A stretch of DNA of 64,000 nt from Fervidifonticultor_A sp037443565 (GTDB lineage Bacteria; Sysuimicrobiota; Sysuimicrobiia; Sysuimicrobiales; Humicultoraceae), in assembly GCA_037443565.1 (NCBI GenBank), contig JBBIOB010000002.1, positions 62,001 through 126,000 of the forward strand, written 5' to 3'. Shown here in pieces: positions 42,114 to 51,126 of this stretch (its first letter is position 1; the number at the start of each line of letters is the position of its first letter). Both the position numbers and the translations under genes were made by a program. The notes under the pieces were generated by a model. It did not search any database, had not been told where the DNA came from, and saw only the letters and a program-made list of their open reading frames with translations.

Positions 42114-42170
42114 AACCCACACGCCACGCAGGCTTTGTGGCCGTCGCACGAATCCCCATGTGTGGTCCAA

Positions 42171-42199
42171 TTGACACTTTGATATATACATGGTAGGAA
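42171..42199 (+). promoter_or_regulatory. Candidate promoter of the second VapBC operon
   Basis: TTGACA (42171-42176) in an unusually A/T-rich intergenic stretch (42160-42220) with TATATA at 42183 and TAGGAA at the 17-bp spacing. The -10 is weak. It precedes the GTG start at 42253. Confidence 0.35.
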
Positions 42200-42252
42200 A
42201 TTGCATAGTGACCCATGATTAGTGACAGCGCCATGCTCGGGAGGTACGGAAA

Positions 42253-42798
42253 GTGGCGTCGCAGAGGGTGACCACGCAGAGGAAGATCAAGCCCAAGGGG
42301 TTCTGGCGGCCGGGGGGCAAGGGCTTTGAGGTCGTGGCGCGTTACGTACGCGGTGAGATCGACGAGGACGATGCCGTCATCGCGCTGCGTGAGGCCGTGG
42401 TGGCCGCAGGGGTCGAGCCCCGGGAGGATCAGATCAGCGACCAGGCGCTGTTGGGGGATCTCAAGTGGTACGCTCGGGAGGTGCGCAGGGACCCGGGATC
42501 GGCGTCATCGCGCGACCCCGCGCTGGGGCCCACAGATCCTCGTGTTCGTCTCAAACAGGACCGCCTGGTTGTGGGGCAGGGGGGCAGGGTCGTAATCCCA
42601 GCGCGGTACCGCGACGCGTTGGGAGTCCATGAAGGTGATGAACTGAGCGTGCGCTTTGAGGACGGCGAGATCCGCCTCACGACCCCTGGCCTTGTGCTCC
42701 GCCGCGCACAGGACATGCTTCGGCGCTATGTCCCTGCGGGCCGGTCGCTGGCCGACGAGCTCGTCGCGGAGCGCCGCCTCGAGGCTGAGCGTGAGTAG
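42253..42798 (+). CDS. AbrB-type antitoxin with long N-terminal extension (VapB-like)
   Basis: 181 residues. The C-terminal half is a typical AbrB/SpoVT swapped-hairpin domain (VGQGGRVVIPARYRDALGVH, GDELSVRFEDGEIRLTTPG) with a short toxin-neutralising tail. The first 95 residues are unusual: a basic start (QRVTTQRKIKPKGFWRPGGK) and an acidic helical part (ARYVRGEIDEDDAVIALREA). GTG start after GGGAGG. Overlaps the toxin gene by 8 bp. Confidence 0.8.
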   Translation: MASQRVTTQRKIKPKGFWRPGGKGFEVVARYVRGEIDEDDAVIALREAVVAAGVEPREDQISDQALLGDLKWYAREVRRDPGSASSRDPALGPTDPRVRLKQDRLVVGQGGRVVIPARYRDALGVHEGDELSVRFEDGEIRLTTPGLVLRRAQDMLRRYVPAGRSLADELVAERRLEAERE

Positions 42799-43171
42799 CC
42801 TCGTGCTGGACGCGTCTGCGTTGCTGGCCATCTTGAATCAGGAGCCGCGGGCCAAACAGTGGGAAGGTTTGCTGCCTGATGCCGTTCTGAGCGCGGTGAA
42901 CCTTTCGGAGGTCGTGGCCAAGCTGGCCGATGTGGGCATGAACGAACGCGAGCTCCGCGAGGGACTGGACCTCGGGATGACCGTGGTGCCGTTTGATGCC
43001 GCCATGGCCTATGAGGCGGGCCTCCTCCGGCCGAAGACGCGCGCGTTCGGACTCTCCCTGGGTGATCGTGCCTGCCTGGCCCTCGCCATGGGCACCGGCC
43101 TGCCGGCTCTGACAACGGATCGGGCCTGGAGTCGGCTCCAGTTGGGAGTCGAAGTCCGGATCATGAGCTGA
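42791..43171 (+). CDS. PIN-domain toxin (VapC-like)
   Basis: 126-residue PIN ribonuclease: LVLDASALLAILNQEP, NLSEVVAKL, LSLGDRACLALAMG, ALTTDRAW hold the acidic residues. GTG start at 42791 overlaps the antitoxin stop region by 8 bp. Confidence 0.86.
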   Translation: MSSLVLDASALLAILNQEPRAKQWEGLLPDAVLSAVNLSEVVAKLADVGMNERELREGLDLGMTVVPFDAAMAYEAGLLRPKTRAFGLSLGDRACLALAMGTGLPALTTDRAWSRLQLGVEVRIMS

Positions 43172-43209
43172 CTGCGCGGCCCTGCCATCGAGCTGGTGAG
43201 GGCCCGTGG

Positions 43210-43215
43210 TATAAT
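43210..43215 (+). promoter_or_regulatory. -10 element upstream of ruvC
   Basis: Perfect TATAAT whose 3' end is 17 bp before the ATG at 43233, implying a leader of about 11 nt. No clear -35 at 16-18 bp spacing. Confidence 0.4.
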
Positions 43216-43232
43216 CGAACGCAGGTTCGGTC

Positions 43233-43862
43233 ATGCCGGCGGCATCAACGTTGTGTCATCGACACCCGCGCCCGATCGGTCCTGACCTTGGGCGCCGTCC
43301 TCCCTCTGTCGTGTTGGGCCTCGATCCTGGACTGCTGCGCACCGGGTACGGCGCGCTTTCGGTCGAAGGCGACCGGTTGCACCTCCGCGAGGCCGGGGTG
43401 CTGGTGACCCGGTCCCGTGGTGGTCTTGCCGGCCGGCTGCTCCACCTCTATCACGACATCGACGGGCTGCTGCGCGATCTGCAGCCCGACGTGGTCGTTC
43501 TCGAGGATCTCTTCGTGCACCGCGCGTTCCCGCGGACAGCCCTGGCGCTTGGGCACGCCCGAGGCGTCATCATGCTGGCAGCGGCTGCCGCGGGAGTCCG
43601 GGTCATGGAGCTGCCTCCCAGTTCGGTCAAACAGGCGATGACCGGATCGGGACGCGCCACCAAGGCCCAGATGAAGCGCGCGGTGCGGATGTTGTTCGGT
43701 GCGCGCGGGCTGTCGAATGCCCACGCGGCCGACGCACTGGCACTGGCGTACGCGGGCTGGTCCCGGGCTTCGGTGGGGCCGATCCGTGGAGTCGGGTCGC
43801 CCGGTCCGACGGGGACGGCGCACGCGACCCGTGGGGTCGGCGCTCCGGAGGTGCGGCGGTGA
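43233..43862 (+). CDS. ruvC: Holliday junction endodeoxyribonuclease RuvC
   Basis: 209 residues from ATG 43233; the conserved fold starts near residue 26 at VVLGLDPGLLRTGYG, so a GTG at 43311 is an alternative start. Acidic catalytic residues: D in GLDPG, E in VVLEDLF, and D in NAHAADALALA. The QAMTGSGRATKAQM loop is typical. The C-terminal 35 residues are low-complexity. Overlaps ruvA by 4 nt (GTGA). Confidence 0.94.
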   Translation: MPAASTLCHRHPRPIGPDLGRRPPSVVLGLDPGLLRTGYGALSVEGDRLHLREAGVLVTRSRGGLAGRLLHLYHDIDGLLRDLQPDVVVLEDLFVHRAFPRTALALGHARGVIMLAAAAAGVRVMELPPSSVKQAMTGSGRATKAQMKRAVRMLFGARGLSNAHAADALALAYAGWSRASVGPIRGVGSPGPTGTAHATRGVGAPEVRR

Positions 43863-44479
43863 TCGGCTACCTGCGCGGTCGGGTGGTGCGGCGGACAGAG
43901 GGCCTCGCGGTCATCGAAGCCGGTGGGGTCGGCTACGAGGTCGCGCTGCCCCCGGTCGTGGAGGCGGCGCTGCCGGCCCCCGACGGCGAGCAGACGCTGG
44001 AGCTCTTCATCTCCTACCACGCCACGGCCAACCAGCCGAAGCCTCTGCTCATCGGATTCCTCCGCGAGGTCGAGCAGGAGTTCTTCGAGCGGTTCATCAC
44101 GGTGGACGGGGTGGGACCGACGAAGGCCGTGCGTGCCATGGTGAAGCAGGTGCACGAGATCGCCGACGCCATCGAACGCCGCGACGCCGACTTCCTCCGC
44201 CGCCTGCCGGGGATCGGCAGCCGCACCGCCGAGAAGGTGATCGCGGAGTTGCACGGAAAGATGGGCAAGTACGCGCTGCTTGTCGAAGAGGTGGCGACCG
44301 CGCCGGCGCCGCCGGACTTCAAGAGCGAGGTCATCGACGTGCTCATCCGCCAGCTCGGTCACCGCGCCACCGAGGCGCGCCGCATGGTGGAGGAAGCCGT
44401 GCGCCGGGCCCCGCACCTCGACTCTGCCGAAGCACTCTTTCAGGAGGTCTACCGCCTGGAGCGGGAGGCACCCGAATGA
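43859..44479 (+). CDS. ruvA: Holliday junction DNA helicase subunit RuvA
   Basis: 206 residues with the OB fold (MIGYLRGRVVRRTEGLAVIE), two helix-hairpin-helix motifs (ITVDGVGPTKAVRAM, LPGIGSRTAEKVIAEL) and the C-terminal RuvB-binding domain. Starts with GTG, overlapping ruvC; the end overlaps ruvB (ATGA). Confidence 0.96.
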   Translation: MIGYLRGRVVRRTEGLAVIEAGGVGYEVALPPVVEAALPAPDGEQTLELFISYHATANQPKPLLIGFLREVEQEFFERFITVDGVGPTKAVRAMVKQVHEIADAIERRDADFLRRLPGIGSRTAEKVIAELHGKMGKYALLVEEVATAPAPPDFKSEVIDVLIRQLGHRATEARRMVEEAVRRAPHLDSAEALFQEVYRLEREAPE

Positions 44480-45507
44480 CGCGGCAGCGGCTCGACCTCC
44501 AGGCCATCGGCGAGGAGGAGCAGGTACTCCGCAGCCTGCGGCCGCGGACCCTCGACGAGTGCATTGGGCAGGTCCGGGTCATCGAGGGGCTGCGGATCAG
44601 CATCGACGCCGCCCGCGGCCGGGGCGAGTCTCTCGACCACGTGCTACTCCACGGCCCGCCGGGCCTGGGCAAGACCACGCTGGCCAATGTGGTCGCGAAG
44701 GAAATGGGCGTCGAGGTCGTCACGACGAGCGGTCCGGCGCTGGAGCGCGGCGGCGACCTGATGGGGATCCTGACCAACCTGGGCGCGGGCGACGTGCTCT
44801 TCATCGACGAGATCCACCGCCTGTCGCGCAGCATCGAGGAGCTGCTCTATCCGGCGATGGAGGACTTCTGCGTGAACTTCGTCATCGACAAAGGCCCGCA
44901 TGCCCGCACGCTGCGCTACCAGATCCGGCCATTCACGCTGGTGGGCGCCACGACCCGGGCCGGGCTGCTCTCCTCGCCGCTCCGGGAGCGGTTCGGGATC
45001 TTCCACCATCTCGACTTCTTTATGGCCGATGAGCTGACACAGGTGGTACGGCGGTCGGCCCGCATCCTGGGCGTCCAGATCGAGGACGCCGGCGCCGAGG
45101 AGATCGCGCGGCGGGCGCGGGGAACTCCGCGCATCGCCAACCGCCTGTTGCGACGGGTCCGCGACTACTCGCAGGTTCGTGCGGACGGGGTCATCTCAGG
45201 GCCGGTGGCGAGGGCTGCGCTCGACTTCGAAGGCGTCGACGAGTTGGGCCTCGACGGGCTCGACCGCCAGCTGCTGCGCGTGCTCATCCAGGTCTACAAC
45301 GGCGGTCCGACCGGCATCGACGCGCTGGCGGCGTCGCTACACGAGGACACCGAAACCCTCGAAGAGGTGGTGGAACCCTACCTACTCAAGGCCGGGCTGC
45401 TCGCGCGGACCCCGGCCGGTCGGCGGGCCACCGCGCAGGCGTACAGCCACCTGGGTGCCGCCCCGCCCGAGCCGCCGCGGGCGCAGGCCAGCCTCTGGCC
45501 GCAGTAG
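44476..45507 (+). CDS. ruvB: Holliday junction DNA helicase motor RuvB
   Basis: 343 residues, AAA+ branch-migration motor. LRPRTLDECIGQ, Walker A GPPGLGKTTLANV, Walker B LFIDEIHRLSR, sensor 1 LVGATTRAGLLSSPLRERFG, and the C-terminal winged helix (EEVVEPYLLKAGLLARTPAG). ATG overlaps ruvA by 4 nt. Confidence 0.97.
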   Translation: MTRQRLDLQAIGEEEQVLRSLRPRTLDECIGQVRVIEGLRISIDAARGRGESLDHVLLHGPPGLGKTTLANVVAKEMGVEVVTTSGPALERGGDLMGILTNLGAGDVLFIDEIHRLSRSIEELLYPAMEDFCVNFVIDKGPHARTLRYQIRPFTLVGATTRAGLLSSPLRERFGIFHHLDFFMADELTQVVRRSARILGVQIEDAGAEEIARRARGTPRIANRLLRRVRDYSQVRADGVISGPVARAALDFEGVDELGLDGLDRQLLRVLIQVYNGGPTGIDALAASLHEDTETLEEVVEPYLLKAGLLARTPAGRRATAQAYSHLGAAPPEPPRAQASLWPQ

Positions 45508-45510
45508 GCG

Positions 45511-45717
45511 ATGGCGCCGCTCGGCCGGGCGCTGATCGTCGCCGGCATCCTGCTCATCGTCGCGGGCCTCCTTGTCACGTACGTCGGCCGGATCCCGCGG
45601 CTGCCCGGGGACATCGTGATCGAGCGGCCCGGGCTCACCGTCTTCATTCCCCTGGGATGGATGGTGCTGATCAGCGTGGTCCTGACTGTGCTGTTCGCCG
45701 TTCTCTCCCGACGGTGA
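45511..45717 (+). CDS. DUF2905 family small membrane protein
   Basis: 68 residues with two transmembrane helices around a conserved loop GRIPRLPGDIVIERPGL, the DUF2905 signature. Three nt after ruvB. Function unknown; commonly located by ruvB and queA. Confidence 0.85.
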   Translation: MAPLGRALIVAGILLIVAGLLVTYVGRIPRLPGDIVIERPGLTVFIPLGWMVLISVVLTVLFAVLSRR

Positions 45718-45721
45718 CAGG

Positions 45722-46879
45722 ATGGTCGCGCCGCTCCGCCCGGCCGTGATGCTCCGCGCAGCGGTCGCGTGCCTCTTGTGCGGCCTCATGGCCGGCGCCT
45801 CCACACCGGCGCGGGCGCAGGCCGGCTGGACGGTCCGGGTCGGTCTGATTGTGGACATGGATCTGGTGACCATCGGGAGCGACGGTCCGTTCGAGCTGAC
45901 CGATGCCGACACGAGCCGGCGCGAGACGCTGGAGGGCGGCCGGGTGGTCTTCCGCGCCGGGCCGCGCGCGATCGAGACCGATGCCGCCGCGTACGTTGGG
46001 CCGGTGCGCCTGGAGCCCCGCACCGGGTTCCTGCAGGTGGGTGGCCGGCCCTACCGGGGCCTGGTGGAGATCCGCCGGACACCGGCCGGGCGGCTCACCG
46101 TCATCAACGAGCTGGACGTCGAGGAGTACCTGTACGGCGTCGTCCGCAGCGAGATGGACCCACGGTGGCCTCCGGAGGCGCTGCGCGCGCAGGCGATCGC
46201 CGCGCGGTCGATCGCCGCGACGGGATCGCGCCGGTTCGCAGCCGAGGGGTATGACGTTCGCTCCACCACCGACTCGCAGGTGTATGGCGGCGTGGTGGCC
46301 GAGGACCCGCGGACCACCGCAGCGGTGGATGCGACCCGCGGGCTCATCGTCCTGTTCGATGGCCGGCCGGCGTTTGCCGCCTATCACGCCGATTCAGGAG
46401 GCGCCACCGAGAGCAGCGAGCTCGTCTGGGGCAGCGTGATCCCGCACCTGCGCGGCGTTTCGGATCCGTTCTCGAGTGACGCGCCCAACCACCAGTGGTC
46501 GCTGCGGCTCGACCTGGCCGCCATCGAGGCCGCCCTCAGGCGCGTGGGCCACCCGGTAGCCGGGGTGCAGCGGCTCGAAGTGGCCGCCACCAGCCCGTCG
46601 GGCCGCGCGATGCTGGTGCGCCTGGTCGCCTCTGGGAGCGTCGTCGAGATGCGCGGCTCGGACTTCCGTGCCGCGGTGGGCGTCGGCAGGGTCCGCAGCA
46701 CGCTCTTCGTCGTGCGCCCCGTGTCCGGCGAGGCGGCGGTGGACCTGGTAGGCCGCGGCTCGGGTCACGGTGTCGGGATGAGCCAGTGGGGGGCGCGCGG
46801 GCAGGCGCTGGCGGGCCGCAGCGCCGAGGAGATCCTGCGCCACTACTACACCGGTGTGACGGTGGGCCCCCGGCCCTGA
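45722..46879 (+). CDS. SpoIID/LytB domain protein (lytic transglycosylase-like)
   Basis: 385 residues with a signal peptide (MLRAAVACLLCGLMAGASTP, cleavage after ARA). SpoIID core: INELDVEEYLYGVVRSEMDP, ALRAQAIAARS, STTDSQVYGG, YHADSGGATESSELVWG, and the closing GRGSGHGVGMSQWGARG. In Bacillus SpoIID cleaves glycan strands during engulfment; non-sporulating relatives use paralogues in wall remodelling. Its stop overlaps queA (TGATG). Confidence 0.9.
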   Translation: MVAPLRPAVMLRAAVACLLCGLMAGASTPARAQAGWTVRVGLIVDMDLVTIGSDGPFELTDADTSRRETLEGGRVVFRAGPRAIETDAAAYVGPVRLEPRTGFLQVGGRPYRGLVEIRRTPAGRLTVINELDVEEYLYGVVRSEMDPRWPPEALRAQAIAARSIAATGSRRFAAEGYDVRSTTDSQVYGGVVAEDPRTTAAVDATRGLIVLFDGRPAFAAYHADSGGATESSELVWGSVIPHLRGVSDPFSSDAPNHQWSLRLDLAAIEAALRRVGHPVAGVQRLEVAATSPSGRAMLVRLVASGSVVEMRGSDFRAAVGVGRVRSTLFVVRPVSGEAAVDLVGRGSGHGVGMSQWGARGQALAGRSAEEILRHYYTGVTVGPRP

Positions 46880-47895
46880 TGCGCCTAGCCGACTTCGACT
46901 ACACGCTTCCCTCCGAACTCATCGCCCAACAGCCGGCCTCTCCGCGGGACTCGTCGCGACTGCTTGTCGTCCAACGCGCCGACGGCCGATTCGAGCACCG
47001 GGTCTTCCGCGACGTCGGTGAGTACCTGCGCTCGGGTGATGTGCTGGTCATCAACGATACACGGGTCATCCCTGCGCGTCTGCGAGGACGGCGCGCCGGT
47101 ACCGGCGGTGCCGTGGAGCTGCTCCTCCTGCAGCCCGGCCCCCACGGCGCATGGGAAGCTCTGGTCCGGCCGGGCCGCCGGCTCAGGGCGGGAACGGTCG
47201 TCGAGGTGGGGCCGCACGCCACCCCCATCGAGATCGGCGAGCGGTTGCCGGCCGGCCGGCGGTTCGTGCGGCTGCGGGATGGCGGCGATGTGACCGCGCT
47301 GCTGGAGCAGGCGGGTGAGATGCCGCTGCCGCCGTACATCCGCCGGCCAGTGGACTCCCCGGATCAGTATCAGACGGTCTACGCTCGGGCGAGCGGTGCG
47401 GTGGCCGCGCCGACCGCGGGGCTGCACTTCACACCCGGACTCCTCGAGTCCCTGCGCGGCAGGGGCGTCGTCATCGTCGCCCTCACGCTCCACGTCGGAC
47501 CGGGAACGTTCCAGCCGGTGGTGGTTGAGGACATCGGGCGCCACCGGATGGAGCCTGAGCACTACGCCATCACGCCCGAGGCGGCGGACGCGATCAACGC
47601 GCGGCGCGGACGGATCGTGGCCGTGGGGACGACGGCGGTGCGGACGCTGGAGACCGCCGTCGCCCCCGACGGCCGGATTGCTTCGGGGTCGGGATGGACC
47701 GGCCTCTTCATCGTGCCCGGCTTCCGGTTCCGTGTGGTCGATGCGCTGGTGACGAATTTCCACCTGCCGCAGACGACGCTGCTGATGCTGGTCAGCGCGT
47801 TTGCCGGTCGCGACCTGATCTTCCGGGCATACGACGAGGCGATCCGGGAGCGCTATCGGTTCTACAGCTTCGGCGACGCGATGTTGATTCTGTAA
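46879..47895 (+). CDS. queA: tRNA preQ1(34) S-adenosylmethionine ribosyltransferase-isomerase
   Basis: 338 residues, standard length. Motifs: DFDYTLPSELIAQQPASPRD, DVLVINDTRVIPARL, GAVAAPTAGLHFTPGLL, LHVGPGTFQPV and FHLPQTTLLMLVSAFAG. It converts preQ1 in tRNA to epoxyqueuosine; the partner tgt lies 2 kb downstream. Start fixed by TGATG overlap with spoIID. Confidence 0.97.
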   Translation: MRLADFDYTLPSELIAQQPASPRDSSRLLVVQRADGRFEHRVFRDVGEYLRSGDVLVINDTRVIPARLRGRRAGTGGAVELLLLQPGPHGAWEALVRPGRRLRAGTVVEVGPHATPIEIGERLPAGRRFVRLRDGGDVTALLEQAGEMPLPPYIRRPVDSPDQYQTVYARASGAVAAPTAGLHFTPGLLESLRGRGVVIVALTLHVGPGTFQPVVVEDIGRHRMEPEHYAITPEAADAINARRGRIVAVGTTAVRTLETAVAPDGRIASGSGWTGLFIVPGFRFRVVDALVTNFHLPQTTLLMLVSAFAGRDLIFRAYDEAIRERYRFYSFGDAMLIL

Positions 47896-47975
47896 GGGGG
47901 CGGCCCGGCGTGCTCGACGTTGATGTCGGCAATCTTGTTGCCGTCCAAGACGATCCCCCTTTCGTGGATGCGCAT
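47862..47975 (-). CDS. Possible 37-aa small protein downstream of the Ala-rich gene
   Basis: ATG at 47975 begins 5 nt after the stop of the minus-strand 182-aa gene, in coupling position. It encodes MRIHERGIVLDGNKIADINV followed by EHAGPPPYRI and a short end at TAG 47862, overlapping the 3' end of queA antisense. The GIVLDGNKIADI stretch looks protein-like, but there is no strong ribosome binding site and no family is known to me. Confidence 0.3.
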   Translation of the reverse strand: MRIHERGIVLDGNKIADINVEHAGPPPYRINIASPKL

Positions 47976-47980
47976 CTCAA

Positions 47981-48529
47981 CTACGACTCGACGCGTGTCC
48001 AGCCGCGCGTCACCGGATTCCAGGTGGACAGCGGCCGGCCCAGGTAGTCTGTTTCCGTGATGGTGTACCCCGCGGCCTCCAGGCGCTGCCGCGCCTCGGC
48101 GTAGTAGCGGTAGTCAATCTGCCAGACGTCGCCGCGCAGGGGATTCTGGTAGGCGCCCAGACCGCCGAGCAGCTTCTTCACGTTGTCGTGCTCGACGGCG
48201 TCGGCCTTGATCTCGACGCTCTGGTTCAGGGTCCCGAAGACCTCCAGCGCCGCAGCCTGCGGCGGAGCGCCCGCCCGCCCGCCCGGGTTCAGCGACGAAA
48301 CCGGCACCTCGACGCTGGTTGAGGCGGCAGGTTTCGCCGGGGCCGTGGCTGTCCCCCCTGCGGCCGTTGCGCCTGGGGTGCCGGCCTTGGCCGCGGCTGC
48401 ACCCGCCGAGCGCGCAGCCTTCAGCGCCTCGGCCCGCGCCTTGATCTGCGCAAGCTTCTCCTCGCGAGTCAGCTCACCCCCGCCGCCTTCAGGCTGTCCG
48501 GGCGCAGGCTTGCCTGAATCCTCGGTCAT
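47981..48529 (-). CDS. Hypothetical Ala-rich protein with conserved-looking C-terminus
   Basis: 182 residues; GGAGG precedes the ATG. An acidic/basic helix (TREEKLAQIKARAEALKAAR), an Ala/Pro/Gly-rich linker (about 40-85), then a compact 80-residue domain (NQSVEIKADAVEHDNVKKLL, LRGDVWQIDYRYYAEARQRL, YLGRPLSTWNPVTRGW). No signal peptide or membrane segment. Not recognised. It faces away from the glutamate dehydrogenase gene, so the gap 48530-48639 may hold divergent promoters. Confidence 0.6.
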   Translation of the reverse strand: MTEDSGKPAPGQPEGGGGELTREEKLAQIKARAEALKAARSAGAAAAKAGTPGATAAGGTATAPAKPAASTSVEVPVSSLNPGGRAGAPPQAAALEVFGTLNQSVEIKADAVEHDNVKKLLGGLGAYQNPLRGDVWQIDYRYYAEARQRLEAAGYTITETDYLGRPLSTWNPVTRGWTRVES

Positions 48530-48639
48530 CGACGCCTCCAGGGGAGCTGGTCTCCGCCAGCCATTCTACCAACGCCGTCCCGACAGGAAAAGCATACCGC
48601 CGGCAGGAAGCAACCGGACGCGCGAAGGGAGGGGGCAGC

Positions 48640-49920
48640 GTGAGCACCCAGCAGCGCCCGAGCGGCATGGTCGCCGTGCGCGACGATCCCTGGGAGATGG
48701 CCCTCAGGCAGTTTCACGCGGTCGCCCGCCGGCTCAACCTTCGGCCGGGCATCGAGAAGTTCCTGGCCACGCCTCAGCGCGAGCTGGTCACCGGATTCCC
48801 CGTCAAGATGGACGACGGTCGAGTCGAGGTGTTCACCGGGTACCGCGTGCACCACAACATGGTGCTGGGTCCCACCAAGGGCGGTATCCGCTACCACCCC
48901 GGCGTGACCCACAGCGAGGTGAGGGCGCTGGCGATGTGGATGACGTGGAAGTGCGCCCTCGTGCACCTGCCCTACGGCGGCGCCAAGGGCGGCGTGATCG
49001 TGGATCCCGGCAGCCTCTCCGAGGGGGAGCTCGAACGGCTCACCCGGCGGTACGCGACTGAGATCAGCGTCCTGATGGGGCCGCAGGGCGACATTCCGGC
49101 GCCGGATGTCGGCACCAACGCGCAGGTGATGGCCTGGATCGTGGACACGTTCAGCATGCACGCCGGCCGCTGGGTCCCGGCGGTCACGACCGGCAAACCG
49201 ATCACGCTCGGCGGTTCGGTCGGTCGCGCGGAGGCGACCGGCCGCGGGGTGATGCTCTCGGCGCGGACGGTCGCCCGTCTGTACGGGCTCCCGTGGCGGG
49301 GCGCGCGGGTCGTCGTGCAGGGCTTCGGCAACGTCGGGGAGTCGGCCGCCCGGCTGTTCTGGGAGGGCGGCTGCGTCGTGACCGCGGTCAGCGATGTCTA
49401 CGGCGGTATCTACAATCCCAACGGGCTCGACATCCGAGCCCTGCAGGCGCACGTCGCCGTCACGCGCAGCGTCGTGGGGTTTCCCGACGCCGAACCGATC
49501 TCGAACCGCGACCTCCTGGAGCTCCCCTGCGACTATCTGGTGCCTGCGGCGCTGGAAGGGCAGATCACCGCCGACAACGCCGGCCGGATCAGGGCGCGCG
49601 CGATCGTGGAGGGCGCCAATGGACCGACCACGCCGGACGCGGAGGAGATCCTGCAGGACAGGGGGATTCTGATCGTGCCCGACATCCTCGCCAACAGCGG
49701 CGGAGTGATCGTGTCGTACTTCGAGTGGGTCCAGGATCTTCAAGTGTTGTTCTGGACCGAGGAAGAGATCGACCGGCGGCTGGAGCGGATCATCGTGCGC
49801 AGCGTCGAGGACGTCGTCGCGCTGGCGCGCGCCGAAGGGATCCCGTTGCGGCTGGCCGCGTTGCAGCGCGCCGTGGGGCGCGTGGCGGACGCGCTCGCCA
49901 TCCGGGGGATCTTCCCGTAG
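48640..49920 (+). CDS. gdhA: Glutamate dehydrogenase
   Basis: 426 residues, hexameric catabolic/dual-specificity type. HHNMVLGPTKGGIRYHP, LPYGGAKGGVIVDP with the catalytic Lys, PAPDVGTNAQVMAW, and the Rossmann VVVQGFGNVGESAARL are intact. Interconverts glutamate and 2-oxoglutarate plus ammonia; NAD versus NADP preference cannot be read with certainty. GTG start behind GGGAGGGGG. Confidence 0.95.
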   Translation: MSTQQRPSGMVAVRDDPWEMALRQFHAVARRLNLRPGIEKFLATPQRELVTGFPVKMDDGRVEVFTGYRVHHNMVLGPTKGGIRYHPGVTHSEVRALAMWMTWKCALVHLPYGGAKGGVIVDPGSLSEGELERLTRRYATEISVLMGPQGDIPAPDVGTNAQVMAWIVDTFSMHAGRWVPAVTTGKPITLGGSVGRAEATGRGVMLSARTVARLYGLPWRGARVVVQGFGNVGESAARLFWEGGCVVTAVSDVYGGIYNPNGLDIRALQAHVAVTRSVVGFPDAEPISNRDLLELPCDYLVPAALEGQITADNAGRIRARAIVEGANGPTTPDAEEILQDRGILIVPDILANSGGVIVSYFEWVQDLQVLFWTEEEIDRRLERIIVRSVEDVVALARAEGIPLRLAALQRAVGRVADALAIRGIFP

Positions 49921-49946
49921 CGGTCCGCAGCCCGTTTCCGCCGCGC

Positions 49947-51062
49947 ATGCGGTTCGACCTGCTCGGTACGGACTCCACGACCCGCGCCCGCACGGGACGG
50001 CTACACCTGGCGCGGGGGATCGTGGACACGCCCGCGTTCATGCCGGTCGGCACCAACGCGACGGTCAGGGCGCTCACGCCCGCCGAGGTGGCGGAGTCGG
50101 GCGCCCAGATCCTGCTGGCCAACGCCTTCCATCTCTATCTCCGGCCCGGCCCCGAGGTCGTCGCGGCCGCCGGCGGGCTGCACGCCTTCATGGGCTGGCC
50201 GGGCCCCATCCTCACCGACAGCGGCGGGTTCCAGATCTTCAGCCTCTCGGGGATGCGCACGCTCGACGACGACGGGGTCACGTTCCGGTCGCCGCTCGAC
50301 GGATCCACGCATCGGTTCACCCCCGAGATGGTCGTCGACATCCAGCACCGGCTTGGCGCGGACATCATCATGCCGCTCGACGTGTGCCTGGGCTCCCCTC
50401 ATGCGCCCGACGAGGCGCGGGCCGCGCTGGAGCAGACGCTGCGTTGGGCGGCGCGGTCCCAGGCCCACCACGCCGGGCTGCGCGGCACGGGCGTGCTCTT
50501 CGGCATCGTGCAGGGCGGGGTGGATCCCAACCTCCGCCGGGAGGCCGCGCGCCGCACGGTTGGCCTCGGCTTTCCGGGCTACGCCATGGGCGGGCTCTCG
50601 GTGGGCGAGCCGGCCGAGGTGATGCACGGGGCGCTGGACGCGGTGGACGGGGAACTCCCCGCGGCCGCGCCGCGCTACCTGATGGGCGTGGGGTCGGTGG
50701 CCGGCATCCTGCACGGCATTGCCCGCGGGGTCGACCTGTTCGACTGCGTGCTCCCGACCCGGGTGGCGCGGACCGGCACGATCTTCACCGCGACCGGTCG
50801 CGTGAACATCCGCCACGCGCGGTTCCGGGCGGACTTCTCGCCGCCCGATCCCGCCTGCGACTGCCGGGTGTGCGCGTCGACCACCCGCGCGTATCTCCGG
50901 CACCTGTTCTCCGCCGACGAGATGCTCGGCCCGCGCCTGGCCACGTATCACAACCTGGCGTTTGTGGGACGGCTGCTGCGGGACGCGCGCCGGGCCGTCG
51001 CCGAAGGCCGCTTCGCGGCATGGATGAACGAGGTCCTGACGGCGTATACTACACCATGGTAA
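49947..51062 (+). CDS. tgt: Queuine/preQ1 tRNA-guanine transglycosylase
   Basis: 371 residues. The catalytic Asp regions ILTDSGGFQIFSLSG and VDLFDCVLPTRVART, GIVQGGVDP, YAMGGLSVGEP and the zinc site CDCRVCASTTRAYLRHLF are all present. Exchanges G34 for preQ1 in GUN tRNAs; works upstream of queA. Start ATG 49947 lacks a strong ribosome binding site. Confidence 0.97.
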   Translation: MRFDLLGTDSTTRARTGRLHLARGIVDTPAFMPVGTNATVRALTPAEVAESGAQILLANAFHLYLRPGPEVVAAAGGLHAFMGWPGPILTDSGGFQIFSLSGMRTLDDDGVTFRSPLDGSTHRFTPEMVVDIQHRLGADIIMPLDVCLGSPHAPDEARAALEQTLRWAARSQAHHAGLRGTGVLFGIVQGGVDPNLRREAARRTVGLGFPGYAMGGLSVGEPAEVMHGALDAVDGELPAAAPRYLMGVGSVAGILHGIARGVDLFDCVLPTRVARTGTIFTATGRVNIRHARFRADFSPPDPACDCRVCASTTRAYLRHLFSADEMLGPRLATYHNLAFVGRLLRDARRAVAEGRFAAWMNEVLTAYTTPW

Positions 51063-51126
51063 GCAGGAGAACCCCGGACATCGTGGAACGAGTCGCCCGA
51101 TTGCTCCGACCCAGGAGGCAGACCTG

